A stretch of DNA of 64,000 nt from Enterococcus ureilyticus (GTDB taxonomy: Bacteria; Bacillota; Bacilli; Lactobacillales; Enterococcaceae): the NCBI RefSeq assembly GCF_001730315.1, contig NZ_MIKC01000039.1, positions 124,001-188,000 of the forward strand, in the 5' to 3' direction. Positions within the stretch are counted from its first letter, which is position 1. The number at the start of each line of letters is the position of its first letter. Under the pieces are notes generated by a model. The model ran no database searches. It was given only the letters and a program-made list of their open reading frames with translations, and was not told where the DNA came from. Shown piece after piece: positions 9,582 through 17,536 of the stretch. The translations under genes and the position numbers were made by a program.

Positions 9582-10952
9582 TCATCTTTTGGTCAATTTC
9601 ACGACGACTTCACATCGCGCAGTTTGGGGAAACATATCGACTGATTGTAAGTATTGAACATCAAATACTTTCGCTAAATCAACTAAATCTTTTGCCAACG
9701 TTGATACATTGCAAGAGATGTACACCATCTTTTTCGGTGGCTGTTTTAAGATTGCTTTCAGTAGTTTTTGATCCAATCCGGTTCTAGGAGGATCAACAAT
9801 GATAGCATCGGGTTTAAAACCGCTTTGAATCCATTTAGGCAACAGTTCTTCTGCCGTTCCTACTTCGTAATGCGTATTACTTACACCTAAGCGTTCCGCA
9901 TTATTTTTAGCATCCTCGATTGCAGCAGGGATGATGTCCATGCCACGAACTTCTTTCGCTTGTTTGGCAATACTTAAACCAATTGTACCGACACCACAAT
10001 AAGCATCAACGACAGTTTCATTTGGTTGTATATCTAAGGCCTTTAAAGCTTCGCTATATAAAACTTCTGTTTGTTCTGGATTCAGCTGAAAGAAGGCTCT
10101 AGGCGACAAATCGAAGGTGACTTCATTGATTTGCTCTTCAATGCTTTCTTTGCCCCATACATGGATCGTTTCATCCCCCATAACGATGGAGGTTCGTTTG
10201 TTTTGAACGTTTTGCATGATGGAAACCACTTCGGGTAATTGTTGTGTGATTTCGTCAACTAAGGCTTTTTTTTGCGGAAATTTTACAGATTGGGTAATAA
10301 AAACAACTTGGACTTCATTTGTCTTTACGCCAACACGAACCATTAGTGTTCGAAAGATCCCACTATTTTTTCGTTCGTTGTAAATAGGTAGCTGATATTT
10401 GTTTAGCAGTTCAACTAAAGCATTCATGACTTTTGTTGTGGCTGGTTGTTGAACAAGGCAGTCATCAATCGGCACTAAACGATGAGAGTCCGCTTGATAT
10501 AGACCTGCTTCAACCTCGCCATCGATTTTACGTAATTGAAATTGGGCTTTATTCCGATAATTCCAAGGATTTTTCATCCCAATTGTTTTAAGTAATGAAT
10601 AGTTCTCGAAGTTTCTTGGTCTGAATTTATTCAACGATTGCTTTAATAAGTCTTTTTTAAAGAGTAGCTGAGCAGGATAAGCAAGATGCTGCAGTTGACA
10701 GCCGCCACATGCTTCATAAACTGGGCATGGTGGAATAACTCGTTCTGGTGCTGCTTTGACAATTTTTTTCAATTGACCTTCCAGAAAACGAGGGGAAACT
10801 TTTGTGATTTCGACTGAAATATCTTCTTTTGGTAAAGCACCAGGCACAAAAACAATCGTTTTTTTATAATAACCGATGCCTTCACCATTGATCCCTAGGC
10901 GTTTTATTTTTAAAGGAATCGTTTGTCCTTCTTTTAATTGTTGTGTGGTCAT
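9582..10952 (-). CDS. rlmD: 23S rRNA (uracil-C5)-methyltransferase, RlmD/RlmCD type
   Basis: A 456-residue RumA-type methyltransferase. In order it has an N-terminal TRAM domain (residues about 1-60), an iron-sulfur cluster motif CPVYEACGGCQ near 75-85, an SAM-binding VDAYCGVGTIGLSIA near 315, VDPPRTGLD near 385 and the catalytic Cys in YISCNVSTLAKD near 415. It methylates uracil C5 in 23S rRNA; in Firmicutes one enzyme can serve both U747 and U1939, so the exact site is not settled. The ATG at 10952 has AAAGGA about 8 bases upstream. An upstream GTG at 11015 lacks a ribosome site. Confidence 0.93.
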   Translation of the reverse strand: MTTQQLKEGQTIPLKIKRLGINGEGIGYYKKTIVFVPGALPKEDISVEITKVSPRFLEGQLKKIVKAAPERVIPPCPVYEACGGCQLQHLAYPAQLLFKKDLLKQSLNKFRPRNFENYSLLKTIGMKNPWNYRNKAQFQLRKIDGEVEAGLYQADSHRLVPIDDCLVQQPATTKVMNALVELLNKYQLPIYNERKNSGIFRTLMVRVGVKTNEVQVVFITQSVKFPQKKALVDEITQQLPEVVSIMQNVQNKRTSIVMGDETIHVWGKESIEEQINEVTFDLSPRAFFQLNPEQTEVLYSEALKALDIQPNETVVDAYCGVGTIGLSIAKQAKEVRGMDIIPAAIEDAKNNAERLGVSNTHYEVGTAEELLPKWIQSGFKPDAIIVDPPRTGLDQKLLKAILKQPPKKMVYISCNVSTLAKDLVDLAKVFDVQYLQSVDMFPQTARCEVVVKLTKR

Positions 10953-11052
10953 AATTCCATCCTTTTGATCCGTAGATTTATAAATATGCTGGGACTTGTT
11001 CAAATGTTGTCCCACTGTTTTGTCATTTCTTATTTTAGCACAATTTGGTTGG

Positions 11053-11081
11053 TTTAGCTTCTGCTAAATATATGTTATAGT
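11053..11081 (+). promoter_or_regulatory. Probable promoter of recX-mutY
   Basis: TATAGT at 11076-11081 with a weak TTTAGC 17 bases upstream. The predicted start falls near 11088, which argues against translation from the ATG at 11089. Confidence 0.45.
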
Positions 11082-11115
11082 AGAATATATGTTCTCACTA
11101 GAAAGGCGGAGAGAG

Positions 11116-11916
11116 ATGGAAACAATCACAAAAATCACTAAAGACAAAGGACAGTTTTATCTTATCTGGCTCTCTTCAGGAGAAAAACTGCGTGTGTCTG
11201 AGGATACGTTAGTTCGCCAACGCTTGTTAAAAGGACAAGAAGTAACGACAGCTGAAATCGAGCAAATTAAAAAATCGGGTTCATATGATGTTGGCTTACA
11301 GATGTCATTGAATTATCTAAGCTATCAATTACGTTCAAAAAAAGAAATTTTAGATTATTTGAAAGAAAAAGAAATTCTACCCGAAGATCGCAAAACAATC
11401 GTGATCCGCTTAGAAGAAATGAACCTTTTGGATGATAAAATTTTTAGTGAAAGCTATGTTCGAACACTGATGCGGACAAGTGATAAAGGGCCCAAGATGA
11501 TCGAACAACAACTAAAACGAAAAGGCTTGAATGATGAAGACATTCAACATGGGTTAACTTTTTATACAATGGATGATCAAGTAGAAGTAGCAAAAGCAAC
11601 GGCTGAAAAAGCGATGAGACGGTATCGGACGAAAAGTTTCAAAGAGGCTGTCCAAAAAGTTCAAATGCACTTGATGCAAAAAGGCTTTAATAGAGAAGTG
11701 ATCGATTTAGCTCTTGATGAGTTATCGTTTGAAAAAGATGAAGAACAAGAATTAGATGTGATCAAAAAAGAGGGTGATAAGCTATGGGAGAAACACCGTA
11801 AGCTAGATCCTTATAAACGCTTGATGAAAGTCAAACAAGGACTATTCCAAAAACGATTTGACTCAGATTTGATTCAGCAATATTTTGACGAAAAGGAATT
11901 AGAGGATGAAGAATGA
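11116..11916 (+). CDS. recX: Regulatory protein RecX
   Basis: A 266-residue RecX of the long Firmicutes type, made of three-helix tandem repeats. Recognisable segments are LNYLSYQLRSKKEILDYL, then SESYVRTLMRTSDKGP and KAMRRYRTKSFKEAVQKVQ. RecX binds RecA filaments and tunes strand exchange. The ATG at 11116 has AAAGGCGGAG upstream and gives the usual MET(I/V)TKI beginning. An in-frame ATG at 11089 would sit at the predicted transcription start. The gene overlaps mutY by 11 bases, so the two DNA-repair genes form one unit. Confidence 0.93.
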   Translation: METITKITKDKGQFYLIWLSSGEKLRVSEDTLVRQRLLKGQEVTTAEIEQIKKSGSYDVGLQMSLNYLSYQLRSKKEILDYLKEKEILPEDRKTIVIRLEEMNLLDDKIFSESYVRTLMRTSDKGPKMIEQQLKRKGLNDEDIQHGLTFYTMDDQVEVAKATAEKAMRRYRTKSFKEAVQKVQMHLMQKGFNREVIDLALDELSFEKDEEQELDVIKKEGDKLWEKHRKLDPYKRLMKVKQGLFQKRFDSDLIQQYFDEKELEDEE

Positions 11917-13081
11917 AAAATATTGGGAGACTTGGAGTGAAGCACAGCTTCAAGCTTTTCAAGAAGAGTTTCTTGCTTGGTATGAAAAAGAGAAACGAAA
12001 TTTACCCTGGCGTGTTAATCTAGATCCCTACCGTATCTGGATTTCAGAAATCATGCTACAACAAACTCGTGTTGATACGGTGATCGATTATTACTATCGT
12101 TTTATGGAGTGGTTTCCGACAATCAAGGATTTGGCTGAAGCGCCAGATGATAAGTTATTAAAAGCGTGGGAAGGTTTAGGCTATTATTCTAGAGCAAGAA
12201 ATTTAAAAGTTGCCGCGCAGCAGATCATGACAGAATTTGATGGTCAGATGCCAGAAACAATTGAAGAAATTCGTCAATTAAAAGGGATTGGTCCATACAC
12301 GGCAGGTGCAATCGGAAGCATCGCTTTTCATATTCCTGAACCTGCGATTGATGGTAATGTGATGCGGGTTGTCAGCCGTTTGTTTGAAATCAGTGATGAC
12401 ATTGCCAAGCCTAGTAGTCGTAAGGTTTTTGAAGCAGCAATGTATAAAATCATCGATCAACATCGTCCTGGAGACTTTAATCAAGCGATGATGGATCTTG
12501 GTTCTTCGATTTGTACACCAACATCTCCAAAATGTGAAGAGTGTCCGATTCAATCATATTGTTTAAGTTATAAGAACAATACAATGACGAATTATCCAGT
12601 CAAATCTAAAAAGTTAAAACCTAAAGATGTTTACTATATTGGTGGCATCATTGAAAATAAACAGCAGGAATTTTTATTACAGCAACGTAATGCCAAAGGG
12701 CTGTTAGCAAATATGTGGCTATTTCCGATAGAAGAAGTCAGCAAAGAACGTTTTGAATTTCTGCAAAAAACTGGTGTGAAAGAAGAAAAGCAATTATCAC
12801 TTGATTTTGAGGAATCATTGTTAGTTGCGGAAGAAAATCCAGAAATTTTTGACCAATACTCTCATGTAGTTTGGCAAAAACGAGTATTAGGAGAAGTAAC
12901 ACATATTTTCAGCCATTTAAAATGGCATATTTTAGTTTTCTATGGACGAAAAATAGGAGAAACTATTACTGATGAAAATCAAGCTTGGGCAACAAAAGAC
13001 GAATTTTCAAATTATGTTTTTCCAAAACCACAACAAAAAATGGTAGAACTATATAAAGAAGAATTTGGAACTACAGAATAA
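11906..13081 (+). CDS. mutY: A/G-specific adenine glycosylase MutY
   Basis: A 391-residue base-excision repair enzyme that removes adenine mispaired with 8-oxoguanine. It has the WRVNLDPYRIWISEIMLQQT start of the catalytic domain, the helix-hairpin-helix LKGIGPYTAGAIGSIAF with the catalytic Asp in PAIDGNVMRVVSR near residue 149, a four-Cys iron-sulfur loop (C-x6-C-x2-C-x5-C near 197-214), and a C-terminal NUDIX-like domain (about 235-385) that reads the 8-oxoG. The start overlaps the end of recX. The CRISPR array begins 164 bases downstream on the same strand. Confidence 0.96.
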   Translation: MKNEKYWETWSEAQLQAFQEEFLAWYEKEKRNLPWRVNLDPYRIWISEIMLQQTRVDTVIDYYYRFMEWFPTIKDLAEAPDDKLLKAWEGLGYYSRARNLKVAAQQIMTEFDGQMPETIEEIRQLKGIGPYTAGAIGSIAFHIPEPAIDGNVMRVVSRLFEISDDIAKPSSRKVFEAAMYKIIDQHRPGDFNQAMMDLGSSICTPTSPKCEECPIQSYCLSYKNNTMTNYPVKSKKLKPKDVYYIGGIIENKQQEFLLQQRNAKGLLANMWLFPIEEVSKERFEFLQKTGVKEEKQLSLDFEESLLVAEENPEIFDQYSHVVWQKRVLGEVTHIFSHLKWHILVFYGRKIGETITDENQAWATKDEFSNYVFPKPQQKMVELYKEEFGTTE

Positions 13082-13137
13082 TTTTTGGTGCGAACCCCAA
13101 GTGGACATAAAATCTCTAGGGGATCCGCACCAAAATT
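13082..13137. repeat. Long palindrome after mutY, probable terminator or intergenic repeat
   Basis: Outer arms TTTTGGTGCG and CGCACCAAAA pair perfectly, and an inner CCCC pairs with GGGG across about 24 bases that read CAAGTGGACATAAAATCTCT. A and T runs on both sides allow it to act as a terminator in either direction. It separates mutY from the CRISPR leader. Confidence 0.6.
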
Positions 13138-13245
13138 TTACTGATTTTAGTTAAGAAATAGACTTTTTCTCATTTTAATTTAATGTTATACTGTGTTTAG
13201 TGATGGAATAGTGGAAATATGTCATGTATTTCAACTATTTTCACG
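13138..13245 (+). promoter_or_regulatory. CRISPR leader
   Basis: About 108 bases of AT-rich, gene-free DNA directly before the first repeat. It has long T and A tracts and a TATACT at about 13186-13191 that could be a -10 element. The leader is placed here because the repeat orientation ends in ATTGAAAT and because degenerate repeats occur at the opposite end. Confidence 0.6.
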
Positions 13246-15902
13246 GTCTAGCTCTGTTTAGAGCTAGTGGATTGAAATCATATTGGGACACTTGCGTTAT
13301 CGTCGTTTGGGGTCTAGCTCTGTTTAGAGCTAGTGGATTGAAATAAATAAGCAAAGCATTGAATTTATCAGTACACGAAGTCTAGCTCTGTTTAGAGCTA
13401 GTGGATTGAAATATTTAATGAAGATACAGGAGAAACTACTAATGGTGGTCTAGCTCTGTTTAGAGCTAGTGGATTGAAATATTTAATGAAGATACAGGAG
13501 AAACTACTAATGGTGTCTAGCTCTGTTTAGAGCTAGTGGATTGAAATGATAAAATTGTTTCACCTGTAAATTTATATTGTGTCTAGCTCTGTTTAGAGCT
13601 AGTGGATTGAAATATAAGGAGAATAGTGGTTCCTTTCAAATACAACATGTCTAGCTCTGTTTAGAGCTAGTGGATTGAAATCGTATACATATAATTGTAT
13701 AAAGTTTCCTCCTGCGTCTAGCTCTGTTTAGAGCTAGTGGATTGAAATGCCCCCATTACAGAACTATTATTATCGTTACTAACGTCTAGCTCTGTTTAGA
13801 GCTAGTGGATTGAAATAATCACCTTATTTCGTTATTTATTATATCTTGTGTCTAGCTCTGTTTAGAGCTAGTGGATTGAAATTCCTGTTTTAGGATTATC
13901 CCATGAATAATAAATGTCTAGCTCTGTTTAGAGCTAGTGGATTGAAATTAAAGACGAAAGTATTATAGTTAAAGGAAATGATAGTCTAGCTCTGTTTAGA
14001 GCTAGTGGATTGAAATAAACAGAACGGATGGAAAATCATTTAACTATATAGAGTCTAGCTCTGTTTAGAGCTAGTGGATTGAAATATTAGATATAAATTC
14101 ATCATATCCTTATGTTATGAAGTCTAGCTCTGTTTAGAGCTAGTGGATTGAAATCATGTAAAAATAGACAGATTAACTGTTATAGCTTGGTCTAGCTCTG
14201 TTTAGAGCTAGTGGATTGAAATCCTAACATGCGCAAGCTGAACATCGGGGATCTGGGCGTCTAGCTCTGTTTAGAGCTAGTGGATTGAAATAAAGATAGC
14301 CAGCTTGTCGCATCGATGAGAGCGCAGGTCTAGCTCTGTTTAGAGCTAGTGGATTGAAATTTTTTCTATTTGAGCTTGTTCGCTCAACGTTTTGTCTAGC
14401 TCTGTTTAGAGCTAGTGGATTGAAATATTTACAGGGTATTATATTGTAATGTACGCAATGAGTCTAGCTCTGTTTAGAGCTAGTGGATTGAAATGATATA
14501 ATCGTGTGCCGTTAAACCTAGTTTTTTGGCGTCTAGCTCTGTTTAGAGCTAGTGGATTGAAATTTGTGTGATTGTACTTCCTGCTAAAGCATAAATTGTC
14601 TAGCTCTGTTTAGAGCTAGTGGATTGAAATTGGAAATAGCGACATACAAAAATCTACAGAGATGTGTCTAGCTCTGTTTAGAGCTAGTGGATTGAAATAC
14701 AGCAAACATATCCTTAAAATTATCAATACTAGTCTAGCTCTGTTTAGAGCTAGTGGATTGAAATAGATGCCTCAACGCTTTGTACAGTTCCCAGTTTTGG
14801 TCTAGCTCTGTTTAGAGCTAGTGGATTGAAATTTGAAAGTGCAAGCTAAAGCATTGACTGAACAAGTCTAGCTCTGTTTAGAGCTAGTGGATTGAAATCA
14901 GATAAATACAAGTCTAAAACGTTGCTATGTAAAAGTCTAGCTCTGTTTAGAGCTAGTGGATTGAAATCTTACGAGCGCCACCAGAATTATAGGATACTTT
15001 TTGTCTAGCTCTGTTTAGAGCTAGTGGATTGAAATAGAAATATTTATAGAAAAGTTACAATCTATACATTGTCTAGCTCTGTTTAGAGCTAGTGGATTGA
15101 AATAGATATTCTAAATTGCTTAATCATTTGGCGGTGGTCTAGCTCTGTTTAGAGCTAGTGGATTGAAATCTTGTGCATTATCATTTCTTGTCATAATCAT
15201 AATGTCTAGCTCTGTTTAGAGCTAGTGGATTGAAATTGTACCCATTCAACAATTGGAGCTAAGTCTACTGTCTAGCTCTGTTTAGAGCTAGTGGATTGAA
15301 ATTTGTTGAAACTCTTTTGACATAGGGAAAAACTCCTGTCTAGCTCTGTTTAGAGCTAGTGGATTGAAATTCATAAAAGCCCTGTTATTTAATCGTGTTA
15401 CTCATGTCTAGCTCTGTTTAGAGCTAGTGGATTGAAATAACGCTTAACAATGATGATTTTACGTATATAAGGTCTAGCTCTGTTTAGAGCTAGTGGATTG
15501 AAATAGTACATAAAACATAGTGTTCCGCGTAAGGTACAATGTCTAGCTCTGTTTAGAGCTAGTGGATTGAAATAAAAAAATGATCGGTTATCTAAAAGAA
15601 TTAAATATGTCTAGCTCTGTTTAAAGCTAGTGGATTGAAATTTTGATATTGAAACACTTATGTATAATAAAAGAAGTCTAGCTCTGTATAGAGCTAGTGG
15701 ATTGAAATAATTCAGGTTCAAACGTGACAATCTCACAATCAAATGTCTAGCTCTGTTTAGAGCTAGTGGATTGAAATACGGATCAGTTAAGCAAAGTGAA
15801 AGCTGATATCGAGTCTAGCTCTGTTTAGAGCTAGTGGATTGAAATATTTGCTTAAGATAATCAATTTGGGCTGCAACGCTGTCTAGCTCTGTTTAGAGCT
15901 AG
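13246..15902 (+). CRISPR. Orphan CRISPR array, type I-C-like repeat, 40 repeats and 39 spacers
   Basis: Thirty-nine full 33-base repeats and one truncated terminal repeat alternate with 39 spacers of 33-36 bases. The repeat reads GTC, TAGCTCT, GTTT, AGAGCTA, then GTGGATTGAAAT; the first CTAGCTCT pairs with AGAGCTAG in an 8-base-pair stem with a GTTT loop. Type I-C repeats share this layout (GTC, hairpin, GTGGATTGAAA-C/T, 32-33 bases), and I-C spacers are about 34-35. Cleavage at the stem base, as Cas5c does, would leave an 11-base handle TGGATTGAAAT. Repeats 1-35, 38 and 39 look identical; repeat 36 (15609) and repeat 37 (15676) each carry one change in the loop or stem, and repeat 40 (15881) stops after 22 bases. 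Spacers 3 and 4 are duplicates. No cas gene lies in the window: mutY is upstream and an NtdP-like gene downstream. Confidence 0.97.
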
Positions 15903-16022
15903 ACCTTCTTAAAATCTATTCCAATGTCAGCCTCCAAAAACTAAAATCGAACGATTTATTTTAAAAGATAGTTCTCATTACTGTAAGAAACCAAACTACT
16001 TAGTATGCAAAGTTGAAAATTA

Positions 16023-16031
16023 TGATATAAT
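16023..16031 (+). promoter_or_regulatory. Extended -10 promoter of the NtdP-like gene
   Basis: TGATATAAT combines a TGn extension with a perfect TATAAT. No good -35 is seen. It lies about 88 bases before the start codon. Confidence 0.45.
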
Positions 16032-16118
16032 TATGTTGATATCGGTGTAATGAACACCCAAACGAGAAATTAGTAGCTTTTAGAAGCGATTTTTCGTACT
16101 AGGGAAAGTTGGGGGACT

Positions 16119-16652
16119 ATGGCAATTCCAAAAGAAGGTGAATTTGTAACAATCCAAAGTTACAAACACGATGGACATTTGCATCGAACATGGCGAGATA
16201 CTATGGTATTAAAAACGAGCGAGTATTCTTTAATCGGTGTCAACGATCATACATTGGTAACAGAGTCTGACGGGCGTCGTTGGGTTACTCGTGAACCAGC
16301 TATAGTTTATTTCCATAAAAAATACTGGTTCAACATAATAGCGATGATTAGAGAAAAGGGGGTTTCTTATTACTGCAATCTGGCGTCACCGTATCTTTTA
16401 GATGATGAAGCATTGAAGTACATTGATTATGATCTGGATATCAAAGTTTTTCCTGATGGTGAAAAACGGTTATTGGATGTGGACGAATACGAATTTCACA
16501 GTAAAATTATGGATTATCCAGAAGATATTGATTTTATTCTAAAAGAAAATGTTAAGACGTTAGTGGATTGGATTAATAACGAAAAAGGCCCATTCTCTGA
16601 AGCCTATGTAGATATCTGGTATCAGCGTTACCAAGAGCTATCAAAGAAATAG
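16119..16652 (+). CDS. DUF402 nucleoside tri/diphosphate phosphatase, NtdP-like
   Basis: A 177-residue cytosolic protein of the DUF402 family. It begins [25 protein letters not shown] and carries the conserved [22 protein letters not shown] segment and the acidic [25 protein letters not shown] region that binds divalent metal. Staphylococcal and bacillar relatives hydrolyse nucleoside tri- and diphosphates. Length matches the family. It stands alone downstream of the CRISPR array and is followed by a hairpin terminator at 16703. There is no sign that it takes part in CRISPR function. Confidence 0.85.
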   Translation: MAIPKEGEFVTIQSYKHDGHLHRTWRDTMVLKTSEYSLIGVNDHTLVTESDGRRWVTREPAIVYFHKKYWFNIIAMIREKGVSYYCNLASPYLLDDEALKYIDYDLDIKVFPDGEKRLLDVDEYEFHSKIMDYPEDIDFILKENVKTLVDWINNEKGPFSEAYVDIWYQRYQELSKK

Positions 16653-16702
16653 CCATTGTGAGATGTGAAGTCAAAAAAGAGCTTGGGACGTAAGTCCTAG
16701 AT

Positions 16703-16743
16703 AAATCCAGATGTTAGTCAAATTGATTATCATCTGGATTTTT
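16703..16743 (+). terminator. Terminator after the NtdP-like gene
   Basis: AAATCCAGATG pairs with CATCTGGATTT and is followed by TTTCTT. A close relative of this hairpin follows the surface-protein gene at 21198-21239. Confidence 0.7.
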
Positions 16744-17536
16744 CTTATACAAAAATAGAACCTCTTGTTAAAATAAAAGGAACTACAAAAATAAACAAGC
16801 ATGTTTTTTTAGTTAAAATTATATGATGAAGCACGTTTTTCTTCTTTAAAACGTTAGCTATCAGTTCGAAAAAGTAGGGCGATCATTCTGAATGAGCTTA
16901 TTCAGATTTTTTCAGATTAGTGCTCTTTTACTTTTCACTATCAAGATATCTTTTTTTTCAAAAAATGATACTAAAGACGATTTTATCTATGTATATGCAA
17001 CCTAATATTTCAATCAAAGAGCACTTCTTGCTAAATTCAAGTAAAAATGAATTTAGCAGTTTTTTTTTTGAAATCAATTAAAAATTCAGGATGAGAAATC
17101 AGTTTAATAAGCTGTAGTGATCATTTGATAAACTGCTTTAAAAAGGATATTTAGTTCTGAAAAATCGACTTGAAGAGATATGTTATAAGGACATTCTCAG
17201 TCGTTTTCTTAATTTGTTCGTAAAATATCTATTTTCAATTACATAAGTCTTATAATTTCTTCTTAACCTAACAGACAAATCTTCTATAAAATACGGCTCC
17301 ATTTTGTAATCTTTGGAATGAAAAAATTAAAGGAATGTATCATATTAATATTATAAATATATTTAGTTAATTTAAAAAAACATTAAGTTTGTTTACTCTG
17401 AAGTGTTGAGAATTTTAATAACAATTGTTGTCAAGTATCATTTTAGACTGTTGTTATAAAAAACTAAATGAGTAAATTAACTTTTCCACAATTATTCTAG
17501 CGAAAAACTATAGTAGGAAAGAGGAGGATTAACAAA
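16744..17536. other. AT-rich intergenic region of about 790 bases with an internal terminator
   Basis: No credible gene was seen. GTGCTCTTT near 16920 is complementary to AAAGAGCAC near 17019. At 17031-17069 CTAAATTC pairs with GAATTTAG and is followed by a run of ten T, a strong terminator in plus orientation. A small RNA ending there is possible but no clear promoter was found. The last 200 bases before the surface-protein gene are very AT-rich, and a GAGGAGGA Shine-Dalgarno sequence ends the region. Confidence 0.4.

Noticed and set aside
15903-16118. Possible tracrRNA or degenerate repeats after the array
   Set aside because: No anti-repeat complementary to the 33-base repeat was seen beyond repeat 40, and the repeat is not of type II form.
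16119-16652. NtdP-like gene as a CRISPR-associated protein
   Set aside because: It is a standard DUF402 housekeeping-type phosphatase with its own promoter and terminator; adjacency alone does not link it to the array.
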